Shown here one piece after another: positions 22,227-33,176 of a stretch of DNA of 64,000 nt; the first letter of the stretch is position 1, and every line of letters starts with the position of its first letter. The translations under genes and the position numbers were made by a program. Origin of the DNA: Roridomyces roridus (Eukaryota > Basidiomycota > Agaricomycetes > Agaricales > Mycenaceae); assembly GCA_029378245.1 (NCBI GenBank), contig JARKIF010000001.1:3410001-3474000 (forward strand). The letters are read 5' to 3'. Under the pieces are notes generated by a model. The model worked only from the letters and a program-made list of their open reading frames with translations, was not told where the DNA came from and searched no databases.

Positions 22227-24440
22227 GCCGAACGTCCCAAGCTCTGCCATCGGAGTCCAGCGCCATTCCCCTTCCCCTGGCCTCTGCTCCTCCGGCCCTC
22301 CTGTACACACTCATCATCGTCAAGCACACAATTCCCCCTCAAGTCGTTGCCTTCACCCATGCAAAGCATCCGTCTTGCAATTGAGGACTTTACACAACTG
22401 TCAACAGGCTGCTGCCCGCCCGCGGGACCAGGGGAAGATAGTCAAGGGCGCCGGACGAAGCAAGGGGCACGCAAATGCGCTGACTGCGACTGTCATCGAC
22501 GAGCTGCGGCCCTTGCTGGGACGCATTCCTCTCGTCAGAATCCAACCGAACGAGGGAGGCGCTATGCTGAGATGGTCCTGGGCTGCTGTCGGAAGAGTCT
22601 GAAAAGTACCTCTGGTGTCACACCCGACGCGGGAGAAGCCCGTCGATGCCGACGGCCGCGTCAGCGTGAGGAGTGCGCTGAGAGCATCCGGCGATGGCCT
22701 CGAGAGGGGGGTAAGGTGTGGGGAAGCGAGAGGGACGGCGTACACGGTACAGGGAGATGTGTGCCAAGTGTTTTCATCTTCACGAAATCCCTGGTTTTCT
22801 CGTCAGTACGAAATGCAAAACAATGTTGAAACATGCAATTCACCAAAGCATCGACGAGCGAAGCGCCCCAACCACCGAGATCATCCCCGCCGCCCAAGCT
22901 CACAGGCAGCAACTCATCGTGGCCGAATGCGAATTGCCTGTGCAACAACAAACATTACTCGAATTTACTCTGGCAGACGCAAGCCTGCTCACTTGTACGC
23001 ATCATAACTCGTCGAAAAGATCTGCCGAACAGCGGCCTTCGAGGAGTACTTTGTGGGGACCCTCCAGCCTGTGAAGGCGAACCTGGCTGTATTGGCAGAT
23101 GTACACGAATATTCAAGATGGGGGAAAAACTTGTTCATTCTACGAAATTTACAGAGCCTTATATACTACTCAGAATACTGCGGCGCAGTATTACTCTCAC
23201 TGCAGCATAGTCGTCTTCTGACGGATTGCCCGAGATTCGTCCGTCTCGTTCCCATACGCCAACAGGCTGTGAATTTTCTGATGAAGGCCTGTAAGCAAGA
23301 CCTGGCATGTGTAGCAAGTTCAAAATAATTACATGGGATCGGTCTTCAAACATATTCGAGTGTTAAATACTTAGTATGCTTGGCATCGTCTGTGTCCGGG
23401 AGAAATGACCCAAGCGCATCCCGCTTCCCTGAAGAAGTCTCAGTTGGCCTCGCGGCCTCTCTCCGAGTCGAGTGCAAACGATGTTCATGAATATTGGTAT
23501 GTATCCAGTACAGACTAGTGCCGAAGTAAACGAAGATTGTTTACCGACATCGTCACAGAAAGTCCCAACCAGCAGCCAATCCACATCCTGCTCTGCGCAA
23601 TGTTGGAACCGATCGCAGTGACTTGACTGCCCACTGGCAGTCTTACACATTTTTCGTCAGGTCTATCTGCCAACTGCCCTTGTAAAAAGATTACTGGTTC
23701 AAGGAATTGTTGAGGTTTTCTGATACCAATTTCAAGTGCTCGGTTCTTCGATATGGAGAGTGGACGAAATTTCTTATTTTTCAGCGCCGTCGAGACTCGC
23801 GTTCAAAAGATACATGTATCGGGCCTCGAGGAGTGGCATTGGGGCCTGAAGCATGATTCTTTCAGGTATTCTAAGCGCAGTAGTCTCATGAATTGTCGCA
23901 ATAAGGATCGACCTGAGGACTATCAGGACTATCAGGATACGGATAGTCTGCGCATGCATGAGAGAAGAAAAGTGCTAGATATGTCGGCAAAGGTGTTCCA
24001 GATGACAAGTAAATTTGGAGCAGAGAGCAATCCCGCAGCAGAGAACCGGGGTGAATTATTGATTTGGAAAAAAATTGAAGCAGCGTAGAATGGGAGGCAG
24101 CAAAGATCGTCAAGGCAGAGTCCGTTCCAGTGTTCGACCAAAATCAACGGATAGAAGTTGCGAGTGCTTCCAGCAGGGCCCAGGGGCATGTATGACCTAG
24201 GTAGTAAATATGAACTGTCGCGACTCGCCGAACTTGACTTGAAGGTGGCCGGCCCAGACGCCGGACTCGGACAACCGTTAATGGCGAGCGCGTCTTGACG
24301 CGGCACGAAGTAGGGAACCAGGAACAGTCGAGAAGCAGGCGGACGGAGTAGTGTAGCGGCGGCAGTGAGCGCTAGAAGGACGCCACTGCCATTACGTCCC
24401 CATCAACTGAGGACCAATCAACCCTGTACCGGGCCAGTGG
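22227..24440. other. Gene-poor stretch upstream of F-box pseudogene B
   Basis: No supported gene. Near 24395-24425 a short sequence (TCAACTGAGGACCAATCAACC) matches the F-box family 2 gene near 14574-14596, in the plus orientation here, so a small fragment of that family is present. From about 24440 the sequence matches the upstream regions of the F-box genes at 3820 and 52263. Confidence 0.45.
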
Positions 24441-26084
24441 GATGAAGCGATCACGGGGTTAGCCATCATGTCTTATTGTTTGTCATGGCCAAATTATGGC
24501 CTTTGTCCCGAACCACCATGTTGCCCGACGAAATCATCTCTGAGATTTTGTCTCCTGCACTAAAAGTCTCCGAAGAGCTCTTTTCCGACACATCCGATGT
24601 CTCTCCCTTCTCCAACTACACACCATCCACGTCCGATTATTTATTGGTCTGCAAAGACTGGCTTCGTGTCGCCACTCCCTTGCTGTACAATGTCGTCGTT
24701 CTCCGATCCAAGGCACAGACGAACACTCTCCAGCAGGTGCTCAAAACCAATCCAGAGTTTGGTCTCTTCATCAAGAAGCTGCGCGTGGAGGGAGGATTTG
24801 GAACGGCCATGCACACCATTCTCAAGTCTGCACCCAACATCACAGACCTTTCCATAACCCTTTCGATATATTCTTCCGATGGCGCGGGAGGCCTATGCAA
24901 AGGTCTCCCCCTCATCAATCCCCACCGCATCATCATTGTCGACCCGCATGTCCTCAAACCCCTGAAGAACAAGCATTTGGCCGCGTTGAAGAAGACGCTC
25001 TTCGATTGTATTCGCTCTTGGAGTAATCTGGTACGTGTTCATTTTCATTTTCAACTTGACCTCATTCAATCGGTCCAGCGTATATTTGGTTACCCACACT
25101 CCGACCCGTACTATTCTCACATGCCTCAGTGGGCCGAGAAAGCCACGGAGCTGAGCCAACTACTCGCTCAAACGCAGGTGCACACTGTGACCTTTGGTGC
25201 CATCAGCAGTATCCCGTACTGGATAGCAAAACTCTACGGTATTCCTTCACTAAGGGTGCTACAATTCCAGCGTCCATTGGACGAGAAGCTGGTTGTAAAA
25301 ATTGAATCGGATGCGCAGCTAAACAAGTTGGCCAAATACAAGTTGGTTTTCTTCTTTATTTTATTTCAACCCTACTCATATGCCGTTATCCAGGCGCGTC
25401 AACAAGCCGACTCATATCGAGCCTGATATCGCACCATCCTTGAACCCTTTCTTTGTCCCGATGCAATTCGCATCTCAAGAGACTCGGGAAGCTATTTGGA
25501 AACACGTTATATTTTTTGCCATCGAAATATTTTCGCATAGGTCAGATATGTTTCGTTTGCTACAGTCGCTCATCCCGTTTTTAGCGTCTCGCACTTCCGG
25601 ACCTCTTCGAATCTCTCCGCTTACCTAGGTATGGGGCCGGTGGAATAACAAGAACGCTGGACAAAGAACCTCATCTCGGACCTTCCATCCGCCGCATTTT
25701 CACTGCCACTGAGACTACGTCCGACAAGGAGGCGATCCTTAAAGTTCTCCGTCATACAACTTGCTTAAAGTTTCTTGCTCCCGCTCAGGATCCCGATCTA
25801 CAGCTGCGAATCACAAGCGAGTCGTTCGAAGAATTGGGAAAGGTCGCAGGGCATTCCCTCGAGGAACTCTCAGTGTCGGTGTTTTACGGCGAAATATCAT
25901 CACCGTCGGACCTACAGCCCTTCACGAACCTTTGTGTCTTGGACATCGAGGGTATCCGGTTGAGTGGGATAGATCTTGGAGAAGAGCCGCCTTCAGATGT
26001 GCTCAAGACGGTGCAGAATCTCCGCATCCGTGCGGAAAACGTTGCCTTGTCGTTTACCCTTGTCGAATTGTTTGCGAATATAAG

Positions 26085-26609
26085 TGTTATATCCCGTTCC
26101 AACGCCAACTCCGGTATTCGACTCCGGTACTCAACTCCGGTCAGACGTCGGGATGCCTCCCGACGTCGTAGCGCATCACGCGCTCCTCGGTTATAACCGG
26201 GTATTCGGGTTTTCACGCGATGAAGGTATCTGAGCGTTTCCCAACCGGAGTTGGTATTCATCAGGAACATCCACTTGATCTTCCCGTGCGGACTTAATCA
26301 GCTTATATCCACTTTGCCGTACAAGTCCGTTTCCACTACTGATCTTGGTAATGACATACATCTCTACTTACTTAGTATATAAGACTTTCCTTATCTGTAT
26401 TCAACCTTAGTTGATAATTGACGTTCTTGACTACTCGTCTTGGCTGGTTCCTACTCCTTCCCTTCCTATCAACATAGCAAGGCGTCTTTGACACCCTACT
26501 CCTCTGTGGTGCTCTTAGATCGCTCCTCCGGTCGACTCCTTCCAACTCCGGTCACTACCGGAGTTCCGGCATCTACTCCGGACTTGTCTTTTGGAATCGA
26601 ATCGTAACA
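26085..26609. mobile_element. Solo LTR, 525 bp
   Basis: The sequence starts TGTTATATCCCG and ends ATCGTAACA, so it carries the TGTTA/TAACA inverted ends of an LTR, and is flanked by the 5-bp duplication ATAAG (26080-26084 and 26610-26614). It contains repeated ACTCCGGT motifs and a TATATAAG box near 26376. No internal retrotransposon region remains, so it is the product of LTR recombination. It interrupts intron 3 of F-box copy B right at the donor site. The TGTTATATCC start is common for fungal Ty3-like elements; class assignment is tentative. Confidence 0.88.
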
Positions 26610-27214
26610 ATAAGGCATGTACTAACAGTCCTTCATTTGATGGTTCTCTCAACTTGAATGCCAGATTGGACAGTCTTCGCACCCTTGTTTTACCGCGGAT
26701 ATATCACCATGTTTATGCCTTCGAGGATATGATCAAGATGCACGGAGAAAAGCTGCATCATCTCACCTTGGGCCCGCTCAAAGGTATCCGAGTCCTCGAT
26801 TTCTGCCCAAATCTCACCGAAATGAAACTTCTTGATGTGCGTTGTTGCCATATATGTCTATTCCTCATTTCACATTTCCCCAGCGAGACGATTTGGGAAA
26901 ACTCGCCCCCAATAGCCAGCATCACGCACTAGTGAAAATCTCCTCCCCGGGTCTGCCCAAGTACGTGTGTTCATTCACTCAGTGACTCTCCTCGAAGAAT
27001 TCATGTTTCCTTCCCAAGGGACGCCGATCCAGAAGAAGTGGAAGCCATGCTCGATATGTATCCAAACCTGCGCGAAATCGAGTTCCGGTACCTTCAATGG
27101 CCTACGACCGAGTAAGTGCAATGCTGCATTGCATTTCACTCGATCTTTCAAGGCTCATGCTTTGTGTAGACGTGAAATTTCCAAGAGCAGCATTGTCCCG
27201 TTGGCAGAGTCTTT

Positions 27215-28374
27215 CACTGCATTCCGAGGGCTGGTAGGCACGGGGTCTGCCTAGTGGTGTAGGCAGAGGTAGGCACACTTGAGATAAACTCAGCTGAGTT
27301 GCATGAGTATACCTGTGCCTACGTAGTCGTGGCTCAGTTCTGTGGTTGTACGCGCCCCCCGACGTGTAAGGCGGGCTCCAGCAAGGCCATGGTGAGTTGA
27401 CAGAACATGAGAAATGCGTTTCATATGCATCTGACTTGCCATGGGAGCCATCACGGCGACCTGAACTCGGCGACATCCCGCTTTCTTCAGCTCGTCGTCA
27501 CCTCCTCGCCAGGCCCCACTAGTCCAACCCTCATGGCTGGGATACCTTCCGATACTCCGAACCTCAACAGCAAGAACATTTTCTGGCAGCACGACGAGGA
27601 CGCCGAAGATCAGCTCGCGCCGACGCAAATCATGAATTAACTTTCAAGATTCACACAGGCGACATGTGTCTATTAAGTATGGCTCGGTGGTCGAGGCGCG
27701 GGCGGTTGGGGAGGTTGGATGAGGAGGCCAGAGGGAGACACAGCTGGCACTTGGGTGCCGACCGATGTAGGCACAGTGTAGGCAGAGGGTAGGCACAGCT
27801 AGGCAGAGTTTCGACGAACTCACCTAGGCACAGCCCAAAATGGTGTGCCTAATGGGGTAGGCACACGTGGGCACAGCTACACACAGCCTTGCCTATGGTG
27901 CGCGTCACCTAAACACCACCAAACTTGTACAATGATTATGGCACCTCAGGGAAACCTTCCCACGCTTAGTCCTCCGGTCTCTGGTGAAAACATTTCAATT
28001 AGATAGTAGAACAATCCTTCAAAAGGGATTTTCAATCGGCTCAATATTGAAAGAGTTATTATTTTCTCGGCCGGCGATTTGGGACATCAGTGATGCAATC
28101 AATGAATCAGTCACGTGAACTGCCTTTTTGGGTACTATGCCCGAGACCTGACCTCTTCGTAGGCCTCCGTTGGTGTTGCCTGCACTTTTTAGTGGTCTGT
28201 CTATCTCTGTGCATGTCTAGCGGCGGATTTGAGAGCTCCCTAGCCCACAAAAAGGGGTATACAAAAAAGTTTTTCTTCGCCGGTCGATTTGGGACATCAA
28301 TGATGGCATCACTGATTGTACAAAGTTGGTGGTGTTTAGGCGACGCGCACCATACACGGGTGCGGAATGCAGTG
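27215..28374. mobile_element. CACTA-like (EnSpm/CMC) non-autonomous transposon, 1160 bp
   Basis: Perfect 12-bp inverted ends CACTGCATTCCG / CGGAATGCAGTG flanked by the 3-bp duplication TTT (27212-27214 and 28375-28377). Ends starting CACTA or CACTG and a 3-bp duplication are diagnostic of this superfamily. Subterminal TAGGCACA/TAGGCAGA repeats occur many times at 27230-27290 and 27760-27890. The insertion splits exon 7 of F-box copy B; copies A and C show the empty site. A second element is nested at 27896-28352. No transposase frame. Confidence 0.9.
27896..28352. mobile_element. Nested 457-bp miniature element with TA duplication
   Basis: Inverted ends of about 38 bp starting TGGTGCGCGTCRCCTAAACA, flanked on both sides by TA (27894-27895 and 28353-28354). 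TA duplication fits Tc1/mariner-type miniature elements. Inside, a GATTTGGGACATCARTGATG motif is repeated at about 28076 and 28288. Confidence 0.75.
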
Positions 28375-28669
28375 TTTACTCCTGAAGAATATTAGGGTGC
28401 TAGATGGGCAGGGAAGGCAGTGGACTCCACGCTTGAAGACCGGGAAAGAATCGCGGAAGGTTGCCTAGGTCGAGGGGAGGTTGTTCGCAGTCGAGGTTGG
28501 CTGCGGTATCGGAAATGCACTGCGGCGTAATACGAAGAACATGCACTGGCACCTCTTCACTTGTTTACATAGCCCTTTCTTGCTCCCACATCACATCCGA
28601 GTCGGTCACAGCCTTGAACTTCTTGTTTAAGAAGTCGTCGAAATACATACTACGCTCTGGTGGGCGAAC

Positions 28670-29600
28670 GACTTGAATTTTGACAAAGCTGCAATGCGAC
28701 CAGTTGGTGGCTACTTGTTTTGCACCTCCGGTGGTTGCGCCGCCGAGTCTTGTTTCTAAAAAATAATTCTACGCATGCGGGAACACAATTTTGGAATACG
28801 TATGAGAGATGAGATGGTTCGGAAAAACGTATGGTCCAAAGCATTCAATAGACCTGCAAAAAATCACATAGCGCACGTGGAAAACTAGCATCAGCGAGAG
28901 TTGTCGCGTGTTGCACACCCAAGCCATGGTAGTATCCACACGAACGGCTGGGCCTGGAACCAAAGGTGAAAACTTGGGCCAAGAGACGGAAGTCAAATCT
29001 TCGCTGGTGAACGCAACCGAAAGGTGGACTCGAATCTGGGACAGTGGTCTTGCAGTCGTCGCAAAAGTACTCGCTTGCATGAGTAAGTAAGATTTATGCC
29101 CTGTCCTGACACCGAAGCTTGTTTTTGAAAGTTGAAAAAGTCGAAGAGCACGAGGAGGAGAGGATGAATCCAGCCGAGAAGCGTTGGCAGTCACTAGGCT
29201 AGAGTCTACCCAGCCAGCAACCCTTTTGCTCGACCGGTGGTTGAGCCGCCGAGCTTTCTCGTCCGGAGTTGCAATCAAATGAATTATCAACGCCTGCGGG
29301 AACTCGACTTTGAAGAAGATAAAACGGTTCGCACATACTCGGATAGCATTGGATGGATTTACATCCGTGGCACATTTGAAAATACAGCAAGTCATCGTGT
29401 ACTGCAAATCCAACCCACGGAAGTATCCACGCTACCAAACACGAACCCAAGGTGAACCGGTTCAAACTCGACGGAAGTAAAATCTGATTATCTGGACTTT
29501 CCTTCGTTGGTAAATGGAACCGGACGTGGACGCCAAATCGAGGGGACGTCAGTCGTAAAAGTACCAGTAAGTAAGATTCATGCCTTGTGTGAGAGCGTGA
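28670..29600. repeat. Two diverged copies of a ~430-bp non-coding unit (third at 56250-56640)
   Basis: Segments 28670-29110 and 29200-29600 share a series of motifs in the same order: GCGCCGAG/GAGCCGCCGAG, GCATGCGGGAAC-like, CCACGGAAGTATCCACGC-like, GGTGAA..TT, ACGGAAGT.AAATC, and AGTAAGTAAGATT.ATGCC. A third copy lies in front of cyclin 2 at 56250-56640. Frames are not conserved between copies, so it is not coding. Block I has two copies and block II one. Confidence 0.65.
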
Positions 29601-29698
29601 CGGATGTTCCCGCCCAAAGCTGCAAAGATAGACTCTTGGTTGCCGTATTAGTGGTCGGTCGCCAACCTGCGGCGGGTAGACATCCGAAATATTTGGGT

Positions 29699-29966
29699 GC
29701 AAGGATCGGCGGAGGGTATAGGCTGGTTGGTTGATTGCGTAAAATGTGGCAACGAATTGAAGAGCCTGTCGGTCTATTGCGGTGCGCAAGGATCGGCGGA
29801 AAGACAGGCTGGTTGCTTGATTGCGTAAAATTTGGCAACGAAATTGAAAACCAGTACTATGAAGTTTGTCGGTCTATCGCGGTGCAAGGATCGGCGGCGA
29901 GACAGGCTGGAAGTTGATTGCGTAAAATGCGGCAACAAATTTGAAGAGCTTGTCGGTCTATCGCGG
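29699..29966. repeat. Tandem repeat, three units of about 85-100 bp
   Basis: Three consecutive units starting GCAAGGATCGGCGG, each with CAGGCTGG, TTGATTGCGTAAAAT, GGCAACRAA and TGTCGGTCTATYGCGG. Block II has the same array with two units at 56697-56873, so unit number changed after duplication. Confidence 0.8.
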
Positions 29967-30562
29967 TGATGTGGATTGGCAACAAGTAAGCGTCTTGGCC
30001 GTCGCAATGCCAGCGGGAGAAAGGACAAGATTGCCAGCAGACTAGAGTGATACGAGACTCGAGTCCAGCGCTGGCTCGGAGACAACCTTGAAACGCCTAG
30101 GACTCCAAATGCGGTACATTCTTGCAAGTTGCAACCAAGTGGTGTGCGGAGGGGGGCTGTAAACGCCAAACGGACAAACGTCGGGTTGCCTAACGACCAG
30201 CGATAACAAGCACCGACGGTGTTTATCTATTCGTGAAGATGATTCATTCGAGCAGCGAGCTTGCTGGCCATGGAGATTATAGTGAGGTAGATAGATATCA
30301 CTTTACACGTAGCAGCACCAGAAGAGAGGGTACATTCCGGGCCCTGGGAGTAAGTACCCGGCTAGTTTCTCCGAGGCAAAAGTGCTGGCTGGGCGGGTGC
30401 ACACTCGGGAAGGGTGTGCCCGTTGCGGTGGCGGTGGTAGTGCGGAGAAAGTGAGCCAGCTGTCAGCTGAACTTGAGCTGAACTGATTCGGCCCGCTCTT
30501 CCTTGGTTGCTACGCCTCGACTCCCGATTTGTTTTTGTCCTTTTTGCTTTCGGACCGACACA

Positions 30563-30650
30563 TATATAATCCGCCATGGAGTCCCCGCAGCCCATACTCT
30601 CCCCATGTTCTCGTTCTGCCGTGCCTCTGGCTCGTCGTCGCCCTCGGTAG
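30563..30650 (+). promoter_or_regulatory. TATA element and upstream overlapping ORF of cyclin 1
   Basis: A TATATATAAT box (30563-30570 region) lies about 40 bp before the cyclin start at 30605. Between them an ATG in a strong context (CCGCCATGG, ATG at 30576) opens a 24-codon frame ending TAG at 30648-30650, overlapping the cyclin start in another frame. The same arrangement exists at cyclin 2. Whether the upstream ATG is transcribed depends on the start site, which cannot be seen. Confidence 0.55.
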
Positions 30651-31636
30651 ACCTCTGGACTCCAAGCTGTGCCAGCAGCAGCCCATCCAGCAGCAAGTCC
30701 AACAGCCCATCCACCAGCGCCGTTCACGCTGTGTCGCTCGTGGACCCATTGACGCACTCTTCCGAGCTTCTGCAGCTGCTCGATATAAGTCTTTCACCAC
30801 CGGTGATTGGTGCGTCCCAGTCGTCTCTCATCCTAATCCGTTCTCATCTCGGTGCAGAATACGTTGTAGATCGCGTGTCCGAAGCAGTCAACAACGCCCT
30901 TGCTAGTGGGGGTGTCAAATCTTTCACATGGACCACGCTATGTCGCCGCAGATTCAGCTCCTGGGTGTCCACAGTCCTCTCCCGTGCCGAGATAACGCTA
31001 CCAACTGTGCTCGTTGCTCTCGCGTATCTCGATCGTGCAGCCCCCGAACTCTGTATCGCCCGGCAGGACTGGGCCCACGAACGCGTCTTCCTTGGCACAT
31101 TGGTCTGTGGCTCCAAATATACCAACGATGCGAGCCTCAAAAATGGGCACTGGGCAATCTGCACGGGGGTCTTTGGCCGACGGGACATTGGACGTATCGA
31201 GCGTGAGATGCTGGAAGTGCTCGAGTGGAGGCTTAGTGTCTGCGAGAGGGATGTGCTGGCACATCACCAAGGGCTTATGCGTGCCGCTGGCGAGGTAGCA
31301 GCTTGGCAACGGCCGCAACACCAACGCACAGCTTCCACGTCTTCCACTGGCTCCCTCCCTGGCCTCTCACCGCCCTCGTCTCCCGAGAGCTCACCAAGCG
31401 TCTCTCCGCGCACTCCGCCTCTCCATCTGCCTGATGTCCCGATGGATGTCGGTGACGAGGTCTACGATCTTCCTGCCAAGAACGGGCGCGTCTTTGTACA
31501 GATGCGCTCGGTACAGCCAATCCCAACACGCGCGGCTCTGCTACCACCGCGCCGTCGGGATACACAAGATGCGGCCGTCACATACATTAAGAGGCGGCAC
31601 ATGGGTTTGAGAGAAACAGCTCATTCCGATGAATGA
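30605..31636 (+). CDS. Pcl/Pho80-like cyclin, copy 1, 327 aa, transposon-derived C-terminus
   Basis: Exons 30605-30809 and 30858-31636, with a 48-nt intron (GTGCGT..GCAG) that happens to be readable through. The first exon is Ser-rich. Exon 2 encodes the cyclin box: SSWVSTVLSRAEITLPTVLVALAYLDRA, then ERVFLGTLVC, SKYTNDASLKNGHWAICTGV and RRDIGRIEREMLEVLEWRL, followed by a Ser/Pro-rich tail. This pattern matches yeast Pcl/Pho80-type cyclins, which pair with a Pho85-type kinase in nutrient or cell-cycle control. The last 25 codons (after PPRR) come from the 31557-32546 transposon; copy 2 ends two codons after the same point. Likely functional if the altered tail is tolerated. Confidence 0.85.
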   Translation: MFSFCRASGSSSPSVDLWTPSCASSSPSSSKSNSPSTSAVHAVSLVDPLTHSSELLQLLDISLSPPVIGASQSSLILIRSHLGAEYVVDRVSEAVNNALASGGVKSFTWTTLCRRRFSSWVSTVLSRAEITLPTVLVALAYLDRAAPELCIARQDWAHERVFLGTLVCGSKYTNDASLKNGHWAICTGVFGRRDIGRIEREMLEVLEWRLSVCERDVLAHHQGLMRAAGEVAAWQRPQHQRTASTSSTGSLPGLSPPSSPESSPSVSPRTPPLHLPDVPMDVGDEVYDLPAKNGRVFVQMRSVQPIPTRAALLPPRRRDTQDAAVTYIKRRHMGLRETAHSDE

Positions 31637-32546
31637 GCCATGTTTCAGTCAGATGCGGCTCATCGGAGTCGGAGCCACCTAGTAACCTCTCCGTCAATTC
31701 TGTCAGGTTGGACAGCAAGCCACCCGCCGTAAGTACCGTCTGGTTTTGGGCACTACAGGCCTGATGGACATCTCAAGGTTTGAGGAATTCACAGAGAGGT
31801 GGGACGCCGGACTGGCACCCAAAAAAACATTTGAAGTATGCTATTACTTGAGATGTAGCTGACGACGTACAAAATTTACATAAATGAGCGACGCGAGCAT
31901 ACAGAGGTCCATCGTGACGGAAAAAGTATCGTGATGCGCGTCAAGTGACGCCGTGTTTACGAGGCCGAAAGATAGAGAATGGAAGAGGCAAGATATGACC
32001 CCACACGTTCAATGGAAGTGAAGGCGCGCGCGGGGCACCCGTTGTCCGCCAAACGCCCACACCACCTTGCGCCGCCCGAGGCTCTCTGCCGCGGGCGACA
32101 ACGAGGATGACCCAAAGAGGAGTGGGACGCACCTTTGATACCCCACATGAGCGTGCTGCCCGTTCCTACATACTCGTCATTTCCCCCGTTCCCCCTGTCC
32201 CGTTCCAAGAGTTCCAGCGTTGTGTAACACCGATCCAGTGGCGTGTGGTGCATTGGTGATCGGCGCCGACGGTCCCGACACGCGAAGGTCCCATGTACTG
32301 GAAGACATGAACAACGAGGCGCAACGACGGCGGGGTGTCCGGGGAGGTCCTGGGCGTAGATGGGAGTCGAGCAGAGAAAAAGAAATGACGTGATCCGTCT
32401 GCATTGCCTTGATCGCTGATGTCACGGCAATGAGCCGCATCTCGATGAAACACGGCTCATGCCTCCATCATGTGCCGCTTCTCGTTGATCCTCCGGTATG
32501 TGTCTTATCTCTCTATGTATGTTACGTCCTCATCTTGTATATCCTC
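31557..32546. mobile_element. Mutator-like non-autonomous transposon, 990 bp
   Basis: Imperfect inverted ends of about 30-40 bp (GGGATACACAAGATGCGGCC on the left, complement of GAGGATATACAAGATGAGGA on the right) flanked by the 10-bp repeat CCGCGCCGTC (31547-31556 and 32547-32556). Long ends and a 9-10-bp duplication suggest the Mutator (MULE) superfamily. It inserted just before the stop of cyclin 1, and the original stop with its 3' flank now lies at about 32557 onward. No transposase frame. Confidence 0.85.
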
Positions 32547-32828
32547 CCGCGCCGTCTGGTGTAGCTTTCCTCTGTCGCATTGCATTCCACTGTATACTAT
32601 CCATTTGTTACACTACAACTCTTGTATTGCTCGCAAATTCCAACCTTGTATTGCTTCCGCTGGCCTCAAGCTTTAATCTCCTGCGCTGGCCCTCGTTGCT
32701 ATGGTTCAAATGCACCGATAATTCCTTATCTTGCCAGAAATCCACTCAAACAACCGCCGTTATCAGCTGTATCTCATTTGATTGCAGTCAAATTTGGGCT
32801 TTTGGACCGATCCGCTTCCCGGGATTTA

Positions 32829-33061
32829 CTGTAGTATTTCAACCGGATCTTCAGGACTTGTGACCTGTGACCCACATCCTTCGATTTTCGAACCTTCGAA
32901 TTACCATATAAGGAAAGCCACCGAAGGCGGTCCGGAAATTTTGATGGCATCATTGCCTTTTGGGGCAGGAGGCAAGGTCTGTGACATGGGACACTTATTT
33001 TGATCCTTCATTTTAGCCGTCGCTGTGACGCGTGACCGAAGATCCGGTCGAAATAGTACAG
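32829..33061. mobile_element. 233-bp miniature element with TA duplication
   Basis: Ends are inverted repeats CTGTAGTATTTCAACCGGAT against CTGTACTATTTCGACCGGAT, flanked by TA on both sides (32827-32828 and 33062-33063). Block II shows the empty site (GGGATTTACCTCCG near 59599). TA duplication fits Tc1/mariner-type miniature elements; the CTGTA end resembles that of the element nested at 58892-59141. Confidence 0.85.
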
Positions 33062-33176
33062 TACCTCCGTCGTAATCTGGCCACGGATCTCGCAGAATCT
33101 CAATGAATTTACTCAAGGATCGAATCAAATATTGATGTTGCTATTTTTAACTTTCTTCAAGTTCCTGACCAACACC

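Larger units (their letters stand above)
24518..28466 (+). pseudogene. F-box family 1, copy B, inactivated by a deletion and two transposons
   Basis: Exon 1 (24518-25341) is intact and encodes the same start (MLPDEIISEILSPALKV) as copies A and C. Exon 2 (from 25394) has lost about 83 bp compared with copy C, which shifts frame and removes the MYTEEMRSP to VLCVSK segment. The following exon is scrambled near 25620-25670. Intron 3 contains a solo LTR (26085-26609) placed exactly at its 5' splice site. Exons 4-6 are recognisable near 26663-27112. Exon 7 begins near 27171, is cut at 27215 by a CACTA-type element and resumes at 28378 up to the stop near 28466. Clearly a pseudogene, but its exon order confirms the 7-exon model. 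Confidence 0.9.
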
